DNA of 64,000 nt from Saliniramus fredricksonii (GCF_900094735.1 NZ_FMBM01000002.1:434001-498000), one strand, 5' to 3'. Positions 19,129 to 28,586 are shown, counted from the stretch's first letter. Numbers and translations: made by a program. Notes: generated by a model not told the origin, from the sequence alone.

Positions 19129-21093
19129 ATGTGCGGGATTGCCGGCTATGTCGCAAGATACGCACCGCTTGCGAAAGCGGCGGATATCCTCGCCGGCATG
19201 GCCCGGGCGCTGCATCATCGCGGTCCCGATGCGTCGGGCGCCAGCCTGATTCCCGGTCGTGACATCGCGCAGATCGGTCTCGCCCATACCCGTCTTTCCA
19301 TTGTCGGTCTCGCCGACGGCACCCAGCCGATGGGCTTCGGCGAGGATGGCGCGCTCACCATCAGCTTCAATGGCGAGATCTTCAATTTCGTCGAACTGCG
19401 CGCCGAAATGGAAGCGCGCGGGCGTCGCTTCCGCACCGGCTCGGATACGGAAGTCCTGCTGCAACTCTATGACGAGATGGGGCTCGACTGTCTCGAAAAG
19501 CTCAACGGCGATTTCGCCTTCGCCCTCTGGGATGCGCGCGCGCAGCGCCTCGTTCTGGCGCGCGACAGGATGGGCGTGCGCCCGCTCTATCACACGCTTC
19601 ATGAAGGCATCTTCGCCTTCGCTTCCGAGGTCAAGGCGCTGTTCGCGCTGCCCGGTTTCGCGCCGCAGCCCGATCCGATCGCGCTCGATCAGATCTTCAC
19701 GCTCTGGGCCCCGATCGCCCCGCGCACACCGTTTGCAGGGGTGAGCGAGCTGCAGCCCGGCCATTGCCTCGTCGTCGATGCCCATGGCATGCGCGAGCAC
19801 GCCTATTGGCAATTGAGCTTCCCCGATCACGCGGATGCCGCGCGCGATGCCGATCCGGCCCGCGTGGCGCAAGACGTCGCCGCGATGCTCACCGATGCCA
19901 CGCGCATCCGCCTGCGTGCCGATGTGCCCGTGGGCGCCTATCTCTCGGGCGGTTTCGATTCGGCGCTGACCAGCGCGCTGGCCGCACGCGAAGTGCCGGA
20001 TCTGCATACGTTCTCGGTGACCTTCGATTCGCCCGAGCATGACGAGAGCGCCGAGCAGCAGGCCATGGTCGCAGCGCTGGGCACGCGTCATGCTTGCGTG
20101 AATTGCGGTGATCGCGAGATCGCCCAGGCTTTCGCGGAGATGCTTGCGCATGCCGAGCGCCCGGTGATCCGCACCGCCCCCGCGCCACTCTTCCTGCTGT
20201 CGAAGCTCGTGCGCGACGAGGGTTTCAAGGTGGTGCTGACCGGGGAGGGGGCTGACGAGGTCTTTGCCGGTTACGACATTTTCAAGGAGGCGGGGCTGCG
20301 CCGCTTCTGCGCCCGCCAGCCGGGCTCGAAGCTGCGTCCGCAGCTGTTCCGGCGGCTCTATCCCTATCTGCCGGGGCTGCAGAAGCAATCTGCGGAATAT
20401 CTCGCGGCCTTCTTCGGCGCAGGTGCCGACGATCCGGCGGATCCGCTGTTCTCGCACGGTCCGCGCCTGCGCGGGACGGCGGCGGCGAAGCTGTTCTTCT
20501 CGCCCGATCTGCGCGCGCAGATCGGCGATTACGACGCCCGCGAAGAGATGGCAGCCTCCCTGCCGTCGGATTTCGCGCGCTGGCATCCCCTGCACCAGGC
20601 GCAGTACCTGGAAACGCGCTTTCTCCTGCCTGGCTACATTCTCTCCAGCCAGGGTGATCGCATGGCCATGGCGCATGGGGTCGAGGGGCGCTTCCCCTTT
20701 CTCGACCATCGCGTGGTCGAGCAGGCGGCGGCCATCCCGCCGGGCCTCAAGCTCAAGGGCCTGCGCGAGAAGCACATTCTGCGCGAGGCGTTCGGCGATC
20801 TCCTGCCGCACGACATCGCACAGCGCACCAAGCAGCCCTATCGCGCCCCCGACAGCGCCGCCTTCGCCGGCGCGCATGCGCAAGGCCTGCGTGACGAGGC
20901 ACTCTCGCCGGAAGCGCTTGCCGCGACCGGCCTGTTCAATCCCGCTCCCGTCGCCAAACTCGCCGCGAAAGTGGCGCGTGGCGGCGTGAGCGGTTTTCGC
21001 GACAATGCCGCCTTCATCGGCATTCTCTCCACCCAGACCTGGCATGCCCGCTTCATCGGCGGGGCGGGCATGCGTAACCGGGCAGCCGCCTGA
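19129..21093 (+). CDS. Asparagine synthetase-like glutamine-dependent amidotransferase
   Basis: This 654-residue class II glutamine amidotransferase has the N-terminal nucleophile Cys2 (MCGIAGY), a glutaminase domain over about the first 200 residues (RGPDASG, SFNGEIFN, DRMGVRPLY), and a C-terminal AsnB-type synthetase domain with the pyrophosphate loop LSGGFDS (about 271-277) and GEGADEVFAGY. It activates a carboxylate with ATP and amidates it with ammonia from glutamine. Linkage to an acyl carrier protein and ligase makes a secondary-metabolite or cell-surface role more likely than asparagine supply (inference); related genes accompany exosortase-A polysaccharide loci. GGAGGGG lies just ahead of the ATG. 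Confidence 0.87.
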   Translation: MCGIAGYVARYAPLAKAADILAGMARALHHRGPDASGASLIPGRDIAQIGLAHTRLSIVGLADGTQPMGFGEDGALTISFNGEIFNFVELRAEMEARGRRFRTGSDTEVLLQLYDEMGLDCLEKLNGDFAFALWDARAQRLVLARDRMGVRPLYHTLHEGIFAFASEVKALFALPGFAPQPDPIALDQIFTLWAPIAPRTPFAGVSELQPGHCLVVDAHGMREHAYWQLSFPDHADAARDADPARVAQDVAAMLTDATRIRLRADVPVGAYLSGGFDSALTSALAAREVPDLHTFSVTFDSPEHDESAEQQAMVAALGTRHACVNCGDREIAQAFAEMLAHAERPVIRTAPAPLFLLSKLVRDEGFKVVLTGEGADEVFAGYDIFKEAGLRRFCARQPGSKLRPQLFRRLYPYLPGLQKQSAEYLAAFFGAGADDPADPLFSHGPRLRGTAAAKLFFSPDLRAQIGDYDAREEMAASLPSDFARWHPLHQAQYLETRFLLPGYILSSQGDRMAMAHGVEGRFPFLDHRVVEQAAAIPPGLKLKGLREKHILREAFGDLLPHDIAQRTKQPYRAPDSAAFAGAHAQGLRDEALSPEALAATGLFNPAPVAKLAAKVARGGVSGFRDNAAFIGILSTQTWHARFIGGAGMRNRAAA

Positions 21094-21118
21094 ACGACAT
21101 TCACCGAGGAGAACCGGC

Positions 21119-21391
21119 ATGGCCGACATCATTGAAACCGCTCTGCGCAGCTTCATCACCGAGAATTTCCTGTTCGGCGACGACAGCCGCGCCATCGCGG
21201 GTTCGGATTCGCTGATCCAGAACGACCTGATGGACTCGACCGGCATTCTCGAGCTGGTCGCCTTCCTCGAGGACCATTTCGGCATCAGCGTCGCCGACGA
21301 GGACATCATGCCGGAAAATCTCGATTCCATCGACCGCATCACCGCCTATGTGACGCGCCGGCAGGAAGAGCAGGTCTCGCGCGTCGCGTGA
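21119..21391 (+). CDS. Acyl carrier protein of the biosynthetic cluster
   Basis: This 90-residue acidic protein has a carrier-protein four-helix pattern, with the phosphopantetheine attachment Ser40 in DLMDSTGILELV. The motif is DST rather than the usual DSL of fatty-acid ACP, indicating a specialised carrier. GAGGAG lies eight bases before the ATG at 21119, which I prefer to longer frames. It sits between the amidotransferase and an AMP-forming ligase, so the ligase probably loads an acid onto this carrier for amidation or transfer (inference from gene order). Confidence 0.88.
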   Translation: MADIIETALRSFITENFLFGDDSRAIAGSDSLIQNDLMDSTGILELVAFLEDHFGISVADEDIMPENLDSIDRITAYVTRRQEEQVSRVA

Positions 21392-21433
21392 GCCGCGATC
21401 CTTCTGCGGTGATCTGACGGAGAGGTTTTCAGC

Positions 21434-23038
21434 ATGCGTCTCGACGCGTTCCTGCGCGCTTCTGCTGCGCGCCATCCCGACAAGACCGCGCTCGTCAACG
21501 GCGAGACGCGTCTGAGCTACGCCGCCTTCGACGCAGCCTGTGACAGGCTCGCGGCGAGCCTCGTCGCCGCCGGCCTGAAGCCCGGCGAGCGGGTGCTGGT
21601 CTTCATGGACAATTGCTGGGAAGCGGCGGTCGCGATCTATGCGGTGTCGCGCGCCGGCGGCGTGTTCTCGCCGATCAACCCCTCCACCAAGGCCGACAAG
21701 CTCGCCTACATCATCGCCAATTGCCGCGCACGCGCGCTGATCACCCTCGACCGTCTGGCGAAGGTGGCCGGCACGGCTCTGGCGCAGGCGCCCGGTCCCG
21801 ATATCGCCATCATTGCCGGCCCGCGCGCCGATGCGGCGATTGGCGAGACGATGCCCGAGGACGTGGCGGCGATGAGCTTCGCGCAGGCGCTCAACGCGGG
21901 GGCGGAAGGCGATCTTTCCTGCACTGATGCTCTTCCCCGCGCCGATCGCGCCGATTCCGATCTGGCCATGCTGATCTACACCTCCGGCTCCACCGGACAG
22001 CCCAAGGGCGTGATGATGGCGCATGAAAATATTGATGCGGCATCCGCCTCGATCACCACATATCTGCGCAACACGCCCGACGACATCATCCTCAATGTCC
22101 TGCCGATCGCCTTCGATTACGGGCTGTATCAGCTGATCATGGCGGTACGCATGGGCGCGACGCTGGTGCTGGAGAAGTCCTTCGCCTTCCCGCAGGCGAT
22201 CTTTGATCTGATGCGCCGCGAGCGCGTCACCGGCCTGCCGCTGGTGCCGACCATGGCGGCGATGATCCTGCAGATGAAAAATCTCGAACCGGGCTTCCTG
22301 CCCGATCTGCGCTACGTGACCAACACCGCCGCCGCGCTGCCGCCGGCGCATATCGCGCGGCTGCGCGCATTGTTGCCGGGTGTGGCGCTCTATTCAATGT
22401 ATGGCCTGACCGAGTGCAAGCGCTGCACCTGGCTGCCGCCCGAGGATCTCGACGCGAAGCCGGGCTCCGTCGGCATCGCCATTCCGGGCACCCGCGCCTT
22501 CGTCGTCGATGATGACGGTCATGAACTGCCCGCCGGCGCCATCGGCGAGCTCGCCATTGCCGGCCCGCATGTGATGCTGGGTTACTGGGAGAATCCGCAG
22601 GCGAGCGCCGCCTGTCTGCGCCCGGCCACATCACCCGGTGAGCGCATCCTGATGACCGGCGATCTCTTCCGCGCGGATGCAGACGGGTATCTCTATTTCG
22701 TCGGGCGCAAGGACGACATCATCAAGAGCCGCAGCGAGAAGGTCGCGCCCAAGGAAGTCGAGACGGTGCTGCATGCCTGCCCGGGCGTGGCCGAGGCGGT
22801 CGTCGTCGGCACTCCCGATCCGGTGCTCGGCCAGGCCGTGACCGCCCTCGTCGTGCGCAGTGATGCGACGGTGAAGGAGCGCGACGTGATCCGCCACTGC
22901 GCGGCCAACCTGGAAGATTTCATGGTGCCCAGACGAATCGTCTTCCGTGACACCCTGCCACGTACGGATACCGGCAAGATCAGTCGCCGTCTGGCCTCAC
23001 AAACCCTCGACGCAAAAACTCCGGAGGCCGCAGAATGA
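21434..23038 (+). CDS. AMP-forming acyl-CoA/acyl-ACP ligase
   Basis: This 534-residue member of the ANL adenylating superfamily shows the P-loop YTSGSTGQPKG (about residues 181-191), the aromatic/adenine motif YSMYGLTECKR, TGDLFRADADGYLYFVGR with the hinge Asp, and the C-terminal catalytic Lys in RTDTGKISRR. It activates a carboxylic acid as an acyl-adenylate and passes it to a thiol, here plausibly the neighbouring carrier protein. The layout resembles acyl-CoA ligases found in exosortase-A-associated polysaccharide loci, although no exosortase is in the window. The stop overlaps the next start as ATGA, so translation is coupled. Confidence 0.88.
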   Translation: MRLDAFLRASAARHPDKTALVNGETRLSYAAFDAACDRLAASLVAAGLKPGERVLVFMDNCWEAAVAIYAVSRAGGVFSPINPSTKADKLAYIIANCRARALITLDRLAKVAGTALAQAPGPDIAIIAGPRADAAIGETMPEDVAAMSFAQALNAGAEGDLSCTDALPRADRADSDLAMLIYTSGSTGQPKGVMMAHENIDAASASITTYLRNTPDDIILNVLPIAFDYGLYQLIMAVRMGATLVLEKSFAFPQAIFDLMRRERVTGLPLVPTMAAMILQMKNLEPGFLPDLRYVTNTAAALPPAHIARLRALLPGVALYSMYGLTECKRCTWLPPEDLDAKPGSVGIAIPGTRAFVVDDDGHELPAGAIGELAIAGPHVMLGYWENPQASAACLRPATSPGERILMTGDLFRADADGYLYFVGRKDDIIKSRSEKVAPKEVETVLHACPGVAEAVVVGTPDPVLGQAVTALVVRSDATVKERDVIRHCAANLEDFMVPRRIVFRDTLPRTDTGKISRRLASQTLDAKTPEAAE

Positions 23039-24048
23039 ATGCCGCGACAGCCCTTGCCGTAAAGCCGGATGCGTTCGGCCCGCATGTGCTCGACATCGAT
23101 GCGCCGGCGGAGGTCGCGCGCATCACCGAGGCGCTTCGCCGGCAATTGCGCGCAGATTTGCGCAAGCGCGGCCTCGTGCTCGGGCTTTCCGGCGGAATCG
23201 ATTCCAGCGTCTGCGCCGCGCTCGCCGCGCAGGCGGTGGGGGGAAAGAACGTCTTCTGCCTGTTCATGCCCGAAAACGATTCCGATCCCGAGAGCCTCGC
23301 CCTCGGCCGGCTCGTGGCCCGGACCTACGGGCTCGAAGCCGAGATCGAGGATATCGGCCCCACCCTCGACGCGATGGGCTGCTACCGCCGTCGCGACGCC
23401 TTCATCCGCGAGATCGTTCCGGAATACGGGCCGGGCTGGGCCTGCAAGGTGGTGATCGCCAACTCGCTCGAACGTGCCGGCTACAACATCTCCTCGCTGG
23501 TCGTGCAATCGCCCGAGGGTGAGACGACGCGTCACCGCCTGACGCCGCAGGTCTATCTCGGCATCGTGGCCGCCACCAACATGAAACAGCGCACCCGCAA
23601 GCAGATCGAATACTACCATGCCGACCGGCTGAACTTCGCCGTGATCGGCACGCCGAACCGGCTGGAATACGATCAGGGCTTCTTCGTCAAGAACGGCGAC
23701 GGCGCCGCCGACGTCAAGCCGATCGCGCATCTCTACAAGTCGCAGGTCTACCAGCTCGCCGATCATCTCGGCGTGCCGGCGGAGATCAGCGCCCGCCCGC
23801 CCACCACCGATACCTGGTCGCTGGCACAGACGCAGGAGGAGTTCTACTTCGCCCTGCCCACCGACAAGATGGATCTGTGTCTCTACGGGCTCAATCACGG
23901 CGTACCCGCCGACGATGTCGCGCAAGCTGTAGGAATTACGGCGGAGCAGGTCGGGCGTGTGTGGGACGACATCACCGCCAAACGCAAGGCCACGCGTTAT
24001 CTGCATGCCGCGCCACGCCTCGTGGAGGGCGTTGCCGAGATCGGCTGA
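23035..24048 (+). CDS. NAD synthase-like N-type ATP pyrophosphatase
   Basis: This 337-residue protein has the ammonia-dependent NadE fold: P-loop SGGIDSS (residues 52-58), FMPENDSDPES, NMKQRTRKQIEYYHAD, GTPNRLEYDQGFFVKNGDGAAD and LYKSQVYQLADHLGVP. It lacks the nitrilase domain of glutamine-dependent NAD synthetases. It may simply be NAD synthase, but its coupled position at the end of an amidotransferase/carrier/ligase cluster suggests adenylation and amidation of a different acid (inference). The start codon overlaps the ligase stop. A second nadE elsewhere in the genome would support the specialised role. Confidence 0.82.
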   Translation: MNAATALAVKPDAFGPHVLDIDAPAEVARITEALRRQLRADLRKRGLVLGLSGGIDSSVCAALAAQAVGGKNVFCLFMPENDSDPESLALGRLVARTYGLEAEIEDIGPTLDAMGCYRRRDAFIREIVPEYGPGWACKVVIANSLERAGYNISSLVVQSPEGETTRHRLTPQVYLGIVAATNMKQRTRKQIEYYHADRLNFAVIGTPNRLEYDQGFFVKNGDGAADVKPIAHLYKSQVYQLADHLGVPAEISARPPTTDTWSLAQTQEEFYFALPTDKMDLCLYGLNHGVPADDVAQAVGITAEQVGRVWDDITAKRKATRYLHAAPRLVEGVAEIG

Positions 24049-24154
24049 GGCCGCGCGCAAACGCGCGACCCATCCGGCAAAGCTGCCTCTCGTCAGCGCT
24101 TCCCGCGCCGTTATCATCGCATCGCGATGAACCAATGCGTGTCGGGAGGAGAGC

Positions 24155-24940
24155 ATGATGGACAAGATCAATGTGGCAGGCCGCAATTTCCGGGTCGCCA
24201 TCGACGGGCCGGATGATGCGCCGCCGCTGATGCTGTCGAACTCGCTGGCAACCAATCTGGCCATGTGGGATGCGCAGATGCCGGCTCTTGCCGCGCATTT
24301 CCGCGTCATCCGCTACGATCATCGCGGCCATGGCGCAAGCGACGCACCGCAGGGGCCCTACAGCTTCGCCGGACTGGCAGAGGATGCGGTGGGCATTCTC
24401 GATGCGCTGGGTATCGAAAAGGCGCATTGGTGCGGGCTCTCCATGGGTGGCATGACGGGCATGCGGATGCTGACCCATCATCGCGAGCGCATCGGACGGG
24501 CCGTGCTTGCCAACACGGCGGCGCAGATGGGGACGGCCGATGTCTGGAACAGCCGGGCCGAGACCGCGCGCGCGCAGGGCATGTCCGTTATTGCCGGCCC
24601 GACCCTGGAGCGCTGGTTCACGCCGGAATTCCGTGAATCCGACCCGCAGGCGGTCGGGCGCGTGCGGGAAATGATCCACGCGACCCCGGCCCAGGGCTAT
24701 GCCGCCTGCTGCGAGGCGATCCGCGACATGGACCAGCGCGAGAGCATCCGCGCCGTCGAGGCGCCCGTCCTCGTCGTGATCGGCGCGCGTGACCCCTCGA
24801 CCACACCCGAACACGGCGAACTCATCCGTGATGCGATTACCGGCGCGCAGGCCGTGACGCTTGATGCGGCGCATCTGTCCAATGTCGAACGACCCGAGGA
24901 ATTCACCAGGGCCGTCATGGATTTCCTGCTGGAGCGGTGA
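24155..24940 (+). CDS. Alpha/beta hydrolase resembling 3-oxoadipate enol-lactonase
   Basis: This 261-residue alpha/beta hydrolase has the oxyanion area LSNSLATNLAMWDAQ, YDHRGHGASD, the nucleophile elbow GLSMGGM, the Asp in VIGARDPSTTPEHG and a C-terminal catalytic His in AAHLSNVERPEEF. This combination is characteristic of PcaD-like enol-lactonases of the protocatechuate pathway. No other pca gene is present, so the substrate is unproven; it could hydrolyse another lactone or ester. The ATG pair at 24155/24158 follows GGGAGGAG closely. The gap to the preceding gene is 106 bases, so it may have its own promoter. Confidence 0.8.
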   Translation: MMDKINVAGRNFRVAIDGPDDAPPLMLSNSLATNLAMWDAQMPALAAHFRVIRYDHRGHGASDAPQGPYSFAGLAEDAVGILDALGIEKAHWCGLSMGGMTGMRMLTHHRERIGRAVLANTAAQMGTADVWNSRAETARAQGMSVIAGPTLERWFTPEFRESDPQAVGRVREMIHATPAQGYAACCEAIRDMDQRESIRAVEAPVLVVIGARDPSTTPEHGELIRDAITGAQAVTLDAAHLSNVERPEEFTRAVMDFLLER

Positions 24941-25006
24941 GGGGGAAGGCGGGCCGGAACCTCCCGGCCCGCGCATGCGTTTCCCGCGAGGATGCGGGAG
25001 GCGTGC

Positions 25007-26209
25007 ATGACTTATTACCAGAGCCTCTCGGCTGCCGGGTTTGCGGCGACAGCGATCAGTTACGGACCCGGACGGATGGGGTTTGGCCTGTTCGTCCCGG
25101 AATTCAGGTCTGAATTCGCCCTGTCGAGCGCGGTTGTGGGATTCGTTTCGGGTCTGGGTTTCTTCGGCTTCTTCCTGGGTCTGATCATTGCGCAGGTTCT
25201 GCTGATCAAGCGGGGGCCGGAAGCGCCGGTCCTGTCCGGGCTGGTCGCGGCCACGTCGGGTATGGTGCTCGTCGCGCTCGCGCCAAACCTTCTCGTCCTT
25301 GCCATCGGCGTGTTCCTCGTCGCCTCGAGCGCCGGCTTCGCATGGACACCTTTCAATGATGCGGTTCACCGCAAGGTGTTCGATGTCGACAGGCCGACGG
25401 CGCTGTCACGGATCAGCACCGGCACCAGTATCGGCATTGCCGGTGCCGGCATCGCGGCGCTCTTGATGGCGTTGACAGGCGTTTCATGGCGTGTGTGCTG
25501 GGCTTTCTTCGCGCTCGCGAGCGCTGTCGCGCTGATCGTCAACTGGCTGGTTCTGCGCGAGATCGAAAGGGATCCCGAGGGGCTGCCCGAACGTGGATGG
25601 CGCCATCTCTTGCGGATCGAGGCGCTGCCGCTCTTTGTCATCGCCTTCGTCTACGGCACGATTTCCGCGATCTATATCGCCTTTGCCGGGGATCACATGC
25701 TGGAGAGCGGGGGCGTGGCCGGGTTGCCGGTTGCCGCGACACCCGCCATGGTTTTTCTGATCTACGGCCTCTTCGGCCTCACCGGTCTCCTCACCGGGCG
25801 CATCGAGGCGGTGATCGGGCTGCCCTGGCTGCTGCGTGGCCTCATGCTGGCGGGCGCGTTGTCCCTCGCGTTCGCGGCGCTCCTGCCTGGCAGCTGGGTG
25901 GGGCTCGTGCCCTCTGCCGGGTTGCAGGGCCTGCATGTGATGATGACGAGCGCCGTGCTCGCCTTCTGGTCGGAACGCCTGTTTCCGGCGCTTCCGTCGC
26001 TCGGCTTCACGGCTGCGCTCGTGGCGAGTGCGGCGGGGAGTGTTCTGGGGCCATCTGTCGCAGGTATGGCGGCAGACGCTTACGGTCCCGCAACGATGTT
26101 CCTCGCTGCCGCCACACTTCCCGCCGCGACGGCGCTTGTTCTGCGCGAAAGCCAGCTTCGCAGCCGTGCGGTAAACGCTGCCATGGCCTATCGTGCGCAG
26201 TTGCGCTGA
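25007..26209 (+). CDS. Major facilitator superfamily transporter
   Basis: This is a 400-residue membrane protein with about twelve hydrophobic segments in two six-helix halves, typical of MFS permeases. The N-terminal half contains YGPGRMGFGLFVPEFRSEF and GFFGFFLGLIIAQVLL; the central loop includes REIERDPEGLPERGWRH. The substrate is not recognisable. I chose the ATG at 25007 because GGGAGG lies just upstream, rather than an in-frame ATG 15 bases earlier. It lies between a hydrolase gene and a second, unrelated MFS gene, all in one direction. Confidence 0.82.
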   Translation: MTYYQSLSAAGFAATAISYGPGRMGFGLFVPEFRSEFALSSAVVGFVSGLGFFGFFLGLIIAQVLLIKRGPEAPVLSGLVAATSGMVLVALAPNLLVLAIGVFLVASSAGFAWTPFNDAVHRKVFDVDRPTALSRISTGTSIGIAGAGIAALLMALTGVSWRVCWAFFALASAVALIVNWLVLREIERDPEGLPERGWRHLLRIEALPLFVIAFVYGTISAIYIAFAGDHMLESGGVAGLPVAATPAMVFLIYGLFGLTGLLTGRIEAVIGLPWLLRGLMLAGALSLAFAALLPGSWVGLVPSAGLQGLHVMMTSAVLAFWSERLFPALPSLGFTAALVASAAGSVLGPSVAGMAADAYGPATMFLAAATLPAATALVLRESQLRSRAVNAAMAYRAQLR

Positions 26210-26342
26210 GTTGCCTGGAAGCCGGTGGCGCGGGTCACGCGTCGCGAATCGACAGGAATGCGGCGTTGCAGCAACAGCGCCATCGACATGATTGTGCAAC
26301 ATTTCAAATCCGGGCTGAAGCCGGAATCGGACGGGGCGTTTC

Positions 26343-27746
26343 ATGCTGCATGTGTTTTCGGGAGTCTGGGCGCTCCTGCTCGGTATCGTGCTGATCATGC
26401 TGGGCAACGGCATGCATTTCACGCTGATCGGCCTGCGCGGCGGAATCGAGAATTTCTCGTCCGCCGAGCTCGCCATCGTCACATCGGGTTACTTCATCGG
26501 TTTTCTCTCCGGCGCGCGTTTCTCCCCGATCCTGATCCGGCGGGTCGGGCATGTGCGGGTCTTCGCGGCTCTGGGCAGTTTCATGTCGGCGGGGCTGATC
26601 GCCTTTCCGCTGCTGGCGGATCCCATTGCCTGGACGCTGCTGCGGGTGCTGATCGGTTTCTGCATGTCGGGCATTTACGTCGTTGCCGAGAGCTGGCTCA
26701 ACAACGCCTCCACCAACGAAACCCGCGGCTCGGTGCTGTCGGCCTACATGATCGCGCAGACACTCGGCATCATCGGCGCGCAGGGCTTGCTGACGACCGG
26801 TGATGCCGGCACTTCTGTGCTTTTCATCGGTGCATCCATTCTCGTCTCCATTTCATTCGCGCCGATTCTGCTTTCCGTGACCCCGGCTCCGATGGTCGAG
26901 GTGGCGCGCCCGATGTCCCTGCGTGCGCTGTTCGGTGGCTCGCCGCTGGGGACTGCGGGGATATTCCTGCTGGGCAGCATCTATGCGACGCAATCGGGCA
27001 TGGGCGCGGTTTTCGGCAGCCAGATCGGGATGACGGCTTCGCAGATCGCGCTGTTCGTGGCGATGCTGTTCGCCGGTGCGTTGCTTCTGCAATACCCGAT
27101 CGGCTGGCTCTCGGACCAGATGGACCGGCGCAAGCTGATCTTCGGCGCGGCCGCTCTGGGAATGGTTTCGTGTACGATCGGCTGGTTCACCGGCGGCGGT
27201 TTGTGGCCGCTGATGGCGGCCGCCTTCTTCGCCGGCGGGGTGACGACGCCGCTCTATGCGCTGCTTCTGGCCCATACCAACGATTATCTCGATGCCGACG
27301 ACATGCCGGCTGCATCCGGCGGGCTCGTTTTCACCTTCGGGCTCGGGGCGATCGGCGGCCCGCTGGTGACGGGCTGGGCGATGCAGGAGGTCGGCCCGTT
27401 CGCCTTCTGGCTGGTTCTGGGGGGCACTTTCGCCGCCATCGCGCTCTACGCGCTGTACCGCATGACACAACGGGCCGTTACTCCGACGGACGAGACGCAG
27501 AGCTACCTCTCCGTGCTGCCCACCTCCTCGCCCGTCGCGGTCGAAGCGGCCGGCGTCTGGGCGGTCGAGCAGGCCGAGGCAGAGGCCGAGCAGGCTGCAC
27601 AGGAAGAGGCTGCGCAAGAGGAGGCTGTGCAAGAGGAGGCCGCACAGGAGGAATCTGCGCGAGAGGCGGCGGGAGAACAGGAGCCGGGTGATCACGATGG
27701 GAGCGACCGGGCGCCTGCGGAACGCAAGGTCGGCGGGGACGTCTGA
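26343..27746 (+). CDS. MFS transporter (YcaD-like) with a repetitive Glu/Ala tail
   Basis: This 467-residue permease has about twelve membrane segments within the first 385 residues, including LRVLIGFCMSGIYVVAESWLN (landmark AESWLN), characteristic of the YcaD/YfkF-type MFS branch. The substrate is unknown. After the last helix there is a cytoplasmic tail of about 75 residues rich in Glu, Ala and Gln, built on five near-identical five-residue units (AQEEA), and ending in a charged segment. Such a tail is not part of the transport fold and may be disordered. The ATG at 26343 begins the first membrane helix. Confidence 0.82.
   Translation: MLHVFSGVWALLLGIVLIMLGNGMHFTLIGLRGGIENFSSAELAIVTSGYFIGFLSGARFSPILIRRVGHVRVFAALGSFMSAGLIAFPLLADPIAWTLLRVLIGFCMSGIYVVAESWLNNASTNETRGSVLSAYMIAQTLGIIGAQGLLTTGDAGTSVLFIGASILVSISFAPILLSVTPAPMVEVARPMSLRALFGGSPLGTAGIFLLGSIYATQSGMGAVFGSQIGMTASQIALFVAMLFAGALLLQYPIGWLSDQMDRRKLIFGAAALGMVSCTIGWFTGGGLWPLMAAAFFAGGVTTPLYALLLAHTNDYLDADDMPAASGGLVFTFGLGAIGGPLVTGWAMQEVGPFAFWLVLGGTFAAIALYALYRMTQRAVTPTDETQSYLSVLPTSSPVAVEAAGVWAVEQAEAEAEQAAQEEAAQEEAVQEEAAQEESAREAAGEQEPGDHDGSDRAPAERKVGGDV
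27597..27671 (+). repeat. Five tandem 15-base repeats in the MFS tail
   Basis: Five consecutive 15-base units start at 27597, 27612, 27627, 27642 and 27657, each encoding close variants of Ala-Gln-Glu-Glu-Ala. Units 2 and 3 differ at one base. The array lies inside the coding sequence and preserves frame, so copy-number change would only alter tail length. Confidence 0.8.
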
Positions 27747-27783
27747 TCCCGCGCGGCCTGTCTGCCGGCGTACCCGATCGCCG

Positions 27784-28410
27784 TTACCGCGTCGCGATGG
27801 TGATGGCGGCGCCGGCCATCACCGTGCCCGATCCGCGATTGACCAGCCGCAGGGCGCGTGGCGAGGTGAACAGGCGGCGCGCGCGTGCTGCGAGGCCGAT
27901 ATAGATGCCGAAGACCACGGCCAGCACGGCGAGCGCCACCAGGGAGGCGAGCACGAATCCGGTGAGGCCGAGCCGGGTCGGATCGAAGATCAGCGGGACG
28001 AGCGCGACGTAGAAGACCATTACCTTGGGATTGCCCATGGTCACGGCCAGGCCGGCGAGGAACAGCTTCACCGGCGATTCGCGGCGCGTATCGGCATGGA
28101 TGTCCCGCCCGCTGACCGGTGCGGTCCAAAGCCGCCAGGCGAGATAGGCGAGATAGGCTGCGCCCGCATATTTCACCACGAGGAAGAGGCCGGCGAAGCT
28201 CTGCGCCAGCGCGATCAGCCCGGCCATGGCGAAGGCGAGCCAGATGACGTCACCGAAGGCCAGACCGAAAGTGAAGGCGAAGGCACCGCGCGGCCCGCGT
28301 CCGAGCACGCGCGCGAGCAGGGCGGCGACGCCCGGCCCTGGCGAGGCGGCGGCGATGAACAGGGCGGCTGCAAAGGCGCCGATCCCGGCAAAGTCGATCT
28401 CCGACGGCAT
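27784..28410 (-). CDS. LysE-family amino acid/metabolite exporter
   Basis: This 208-residue inner-membrane protein has about six hydrophobic segments and the LysE/RhtB signature near its N-terminus: AAASPGPGVAALLARVLGRG (residues about 20-39), then FGLAFGDVIW and the central LFLAGLAVTMGNPKVMVFYVAL. Family members export basic amino acids, threonine or homoserine; this one cannot be assigned. It converges on the MFS gene with only 37 bases between the stops and is divergent from the enoyl-CoA hydratase gene. Confidence 0.87.
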   Translation of the reverse strand: MPSEIDFAGIGAFAAALFIAAASPGPGVAALLARVLGRGPRGAFAFTFGLAFGDVIWLAFAMAGLIALAQSFAGLFLVVKYAGAAYLAYLAWRLWTAPVSGRDIHADTRRESPVKLFLAGLAVTMGNPKVMVFYVALVPLIFDPTRLGLTGFVLASLVALAVLAVVFGIYIGLAARARRLFTSPRALRLVNRGSGTVMAGAAITIATR

Positions 28411-28586
28411 GATGATGAGACTCCGCGCATTCTCTACGCGTCTCCTCGCATGGTTGCCGGTATCTGTCGATCAAATGGCGCATGGGGGCAGGCGCGCTTT
28501 CCCGTTGCGCGTGAGCCAACGCTTCTCTAGCCATAGAGGAAAGCGAAAAGGCCCCCGCTGCGGGGCACGGAGACGAGGAGGCTGCG

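Noticed and set aside
27688-28530. Open frame antisense to the LysE gene and flanks
   Set aside because: The LysE-family protein on the minus strand has clear membrane segments and family motifs; this frame is rich in Gly, Glu and His with none.
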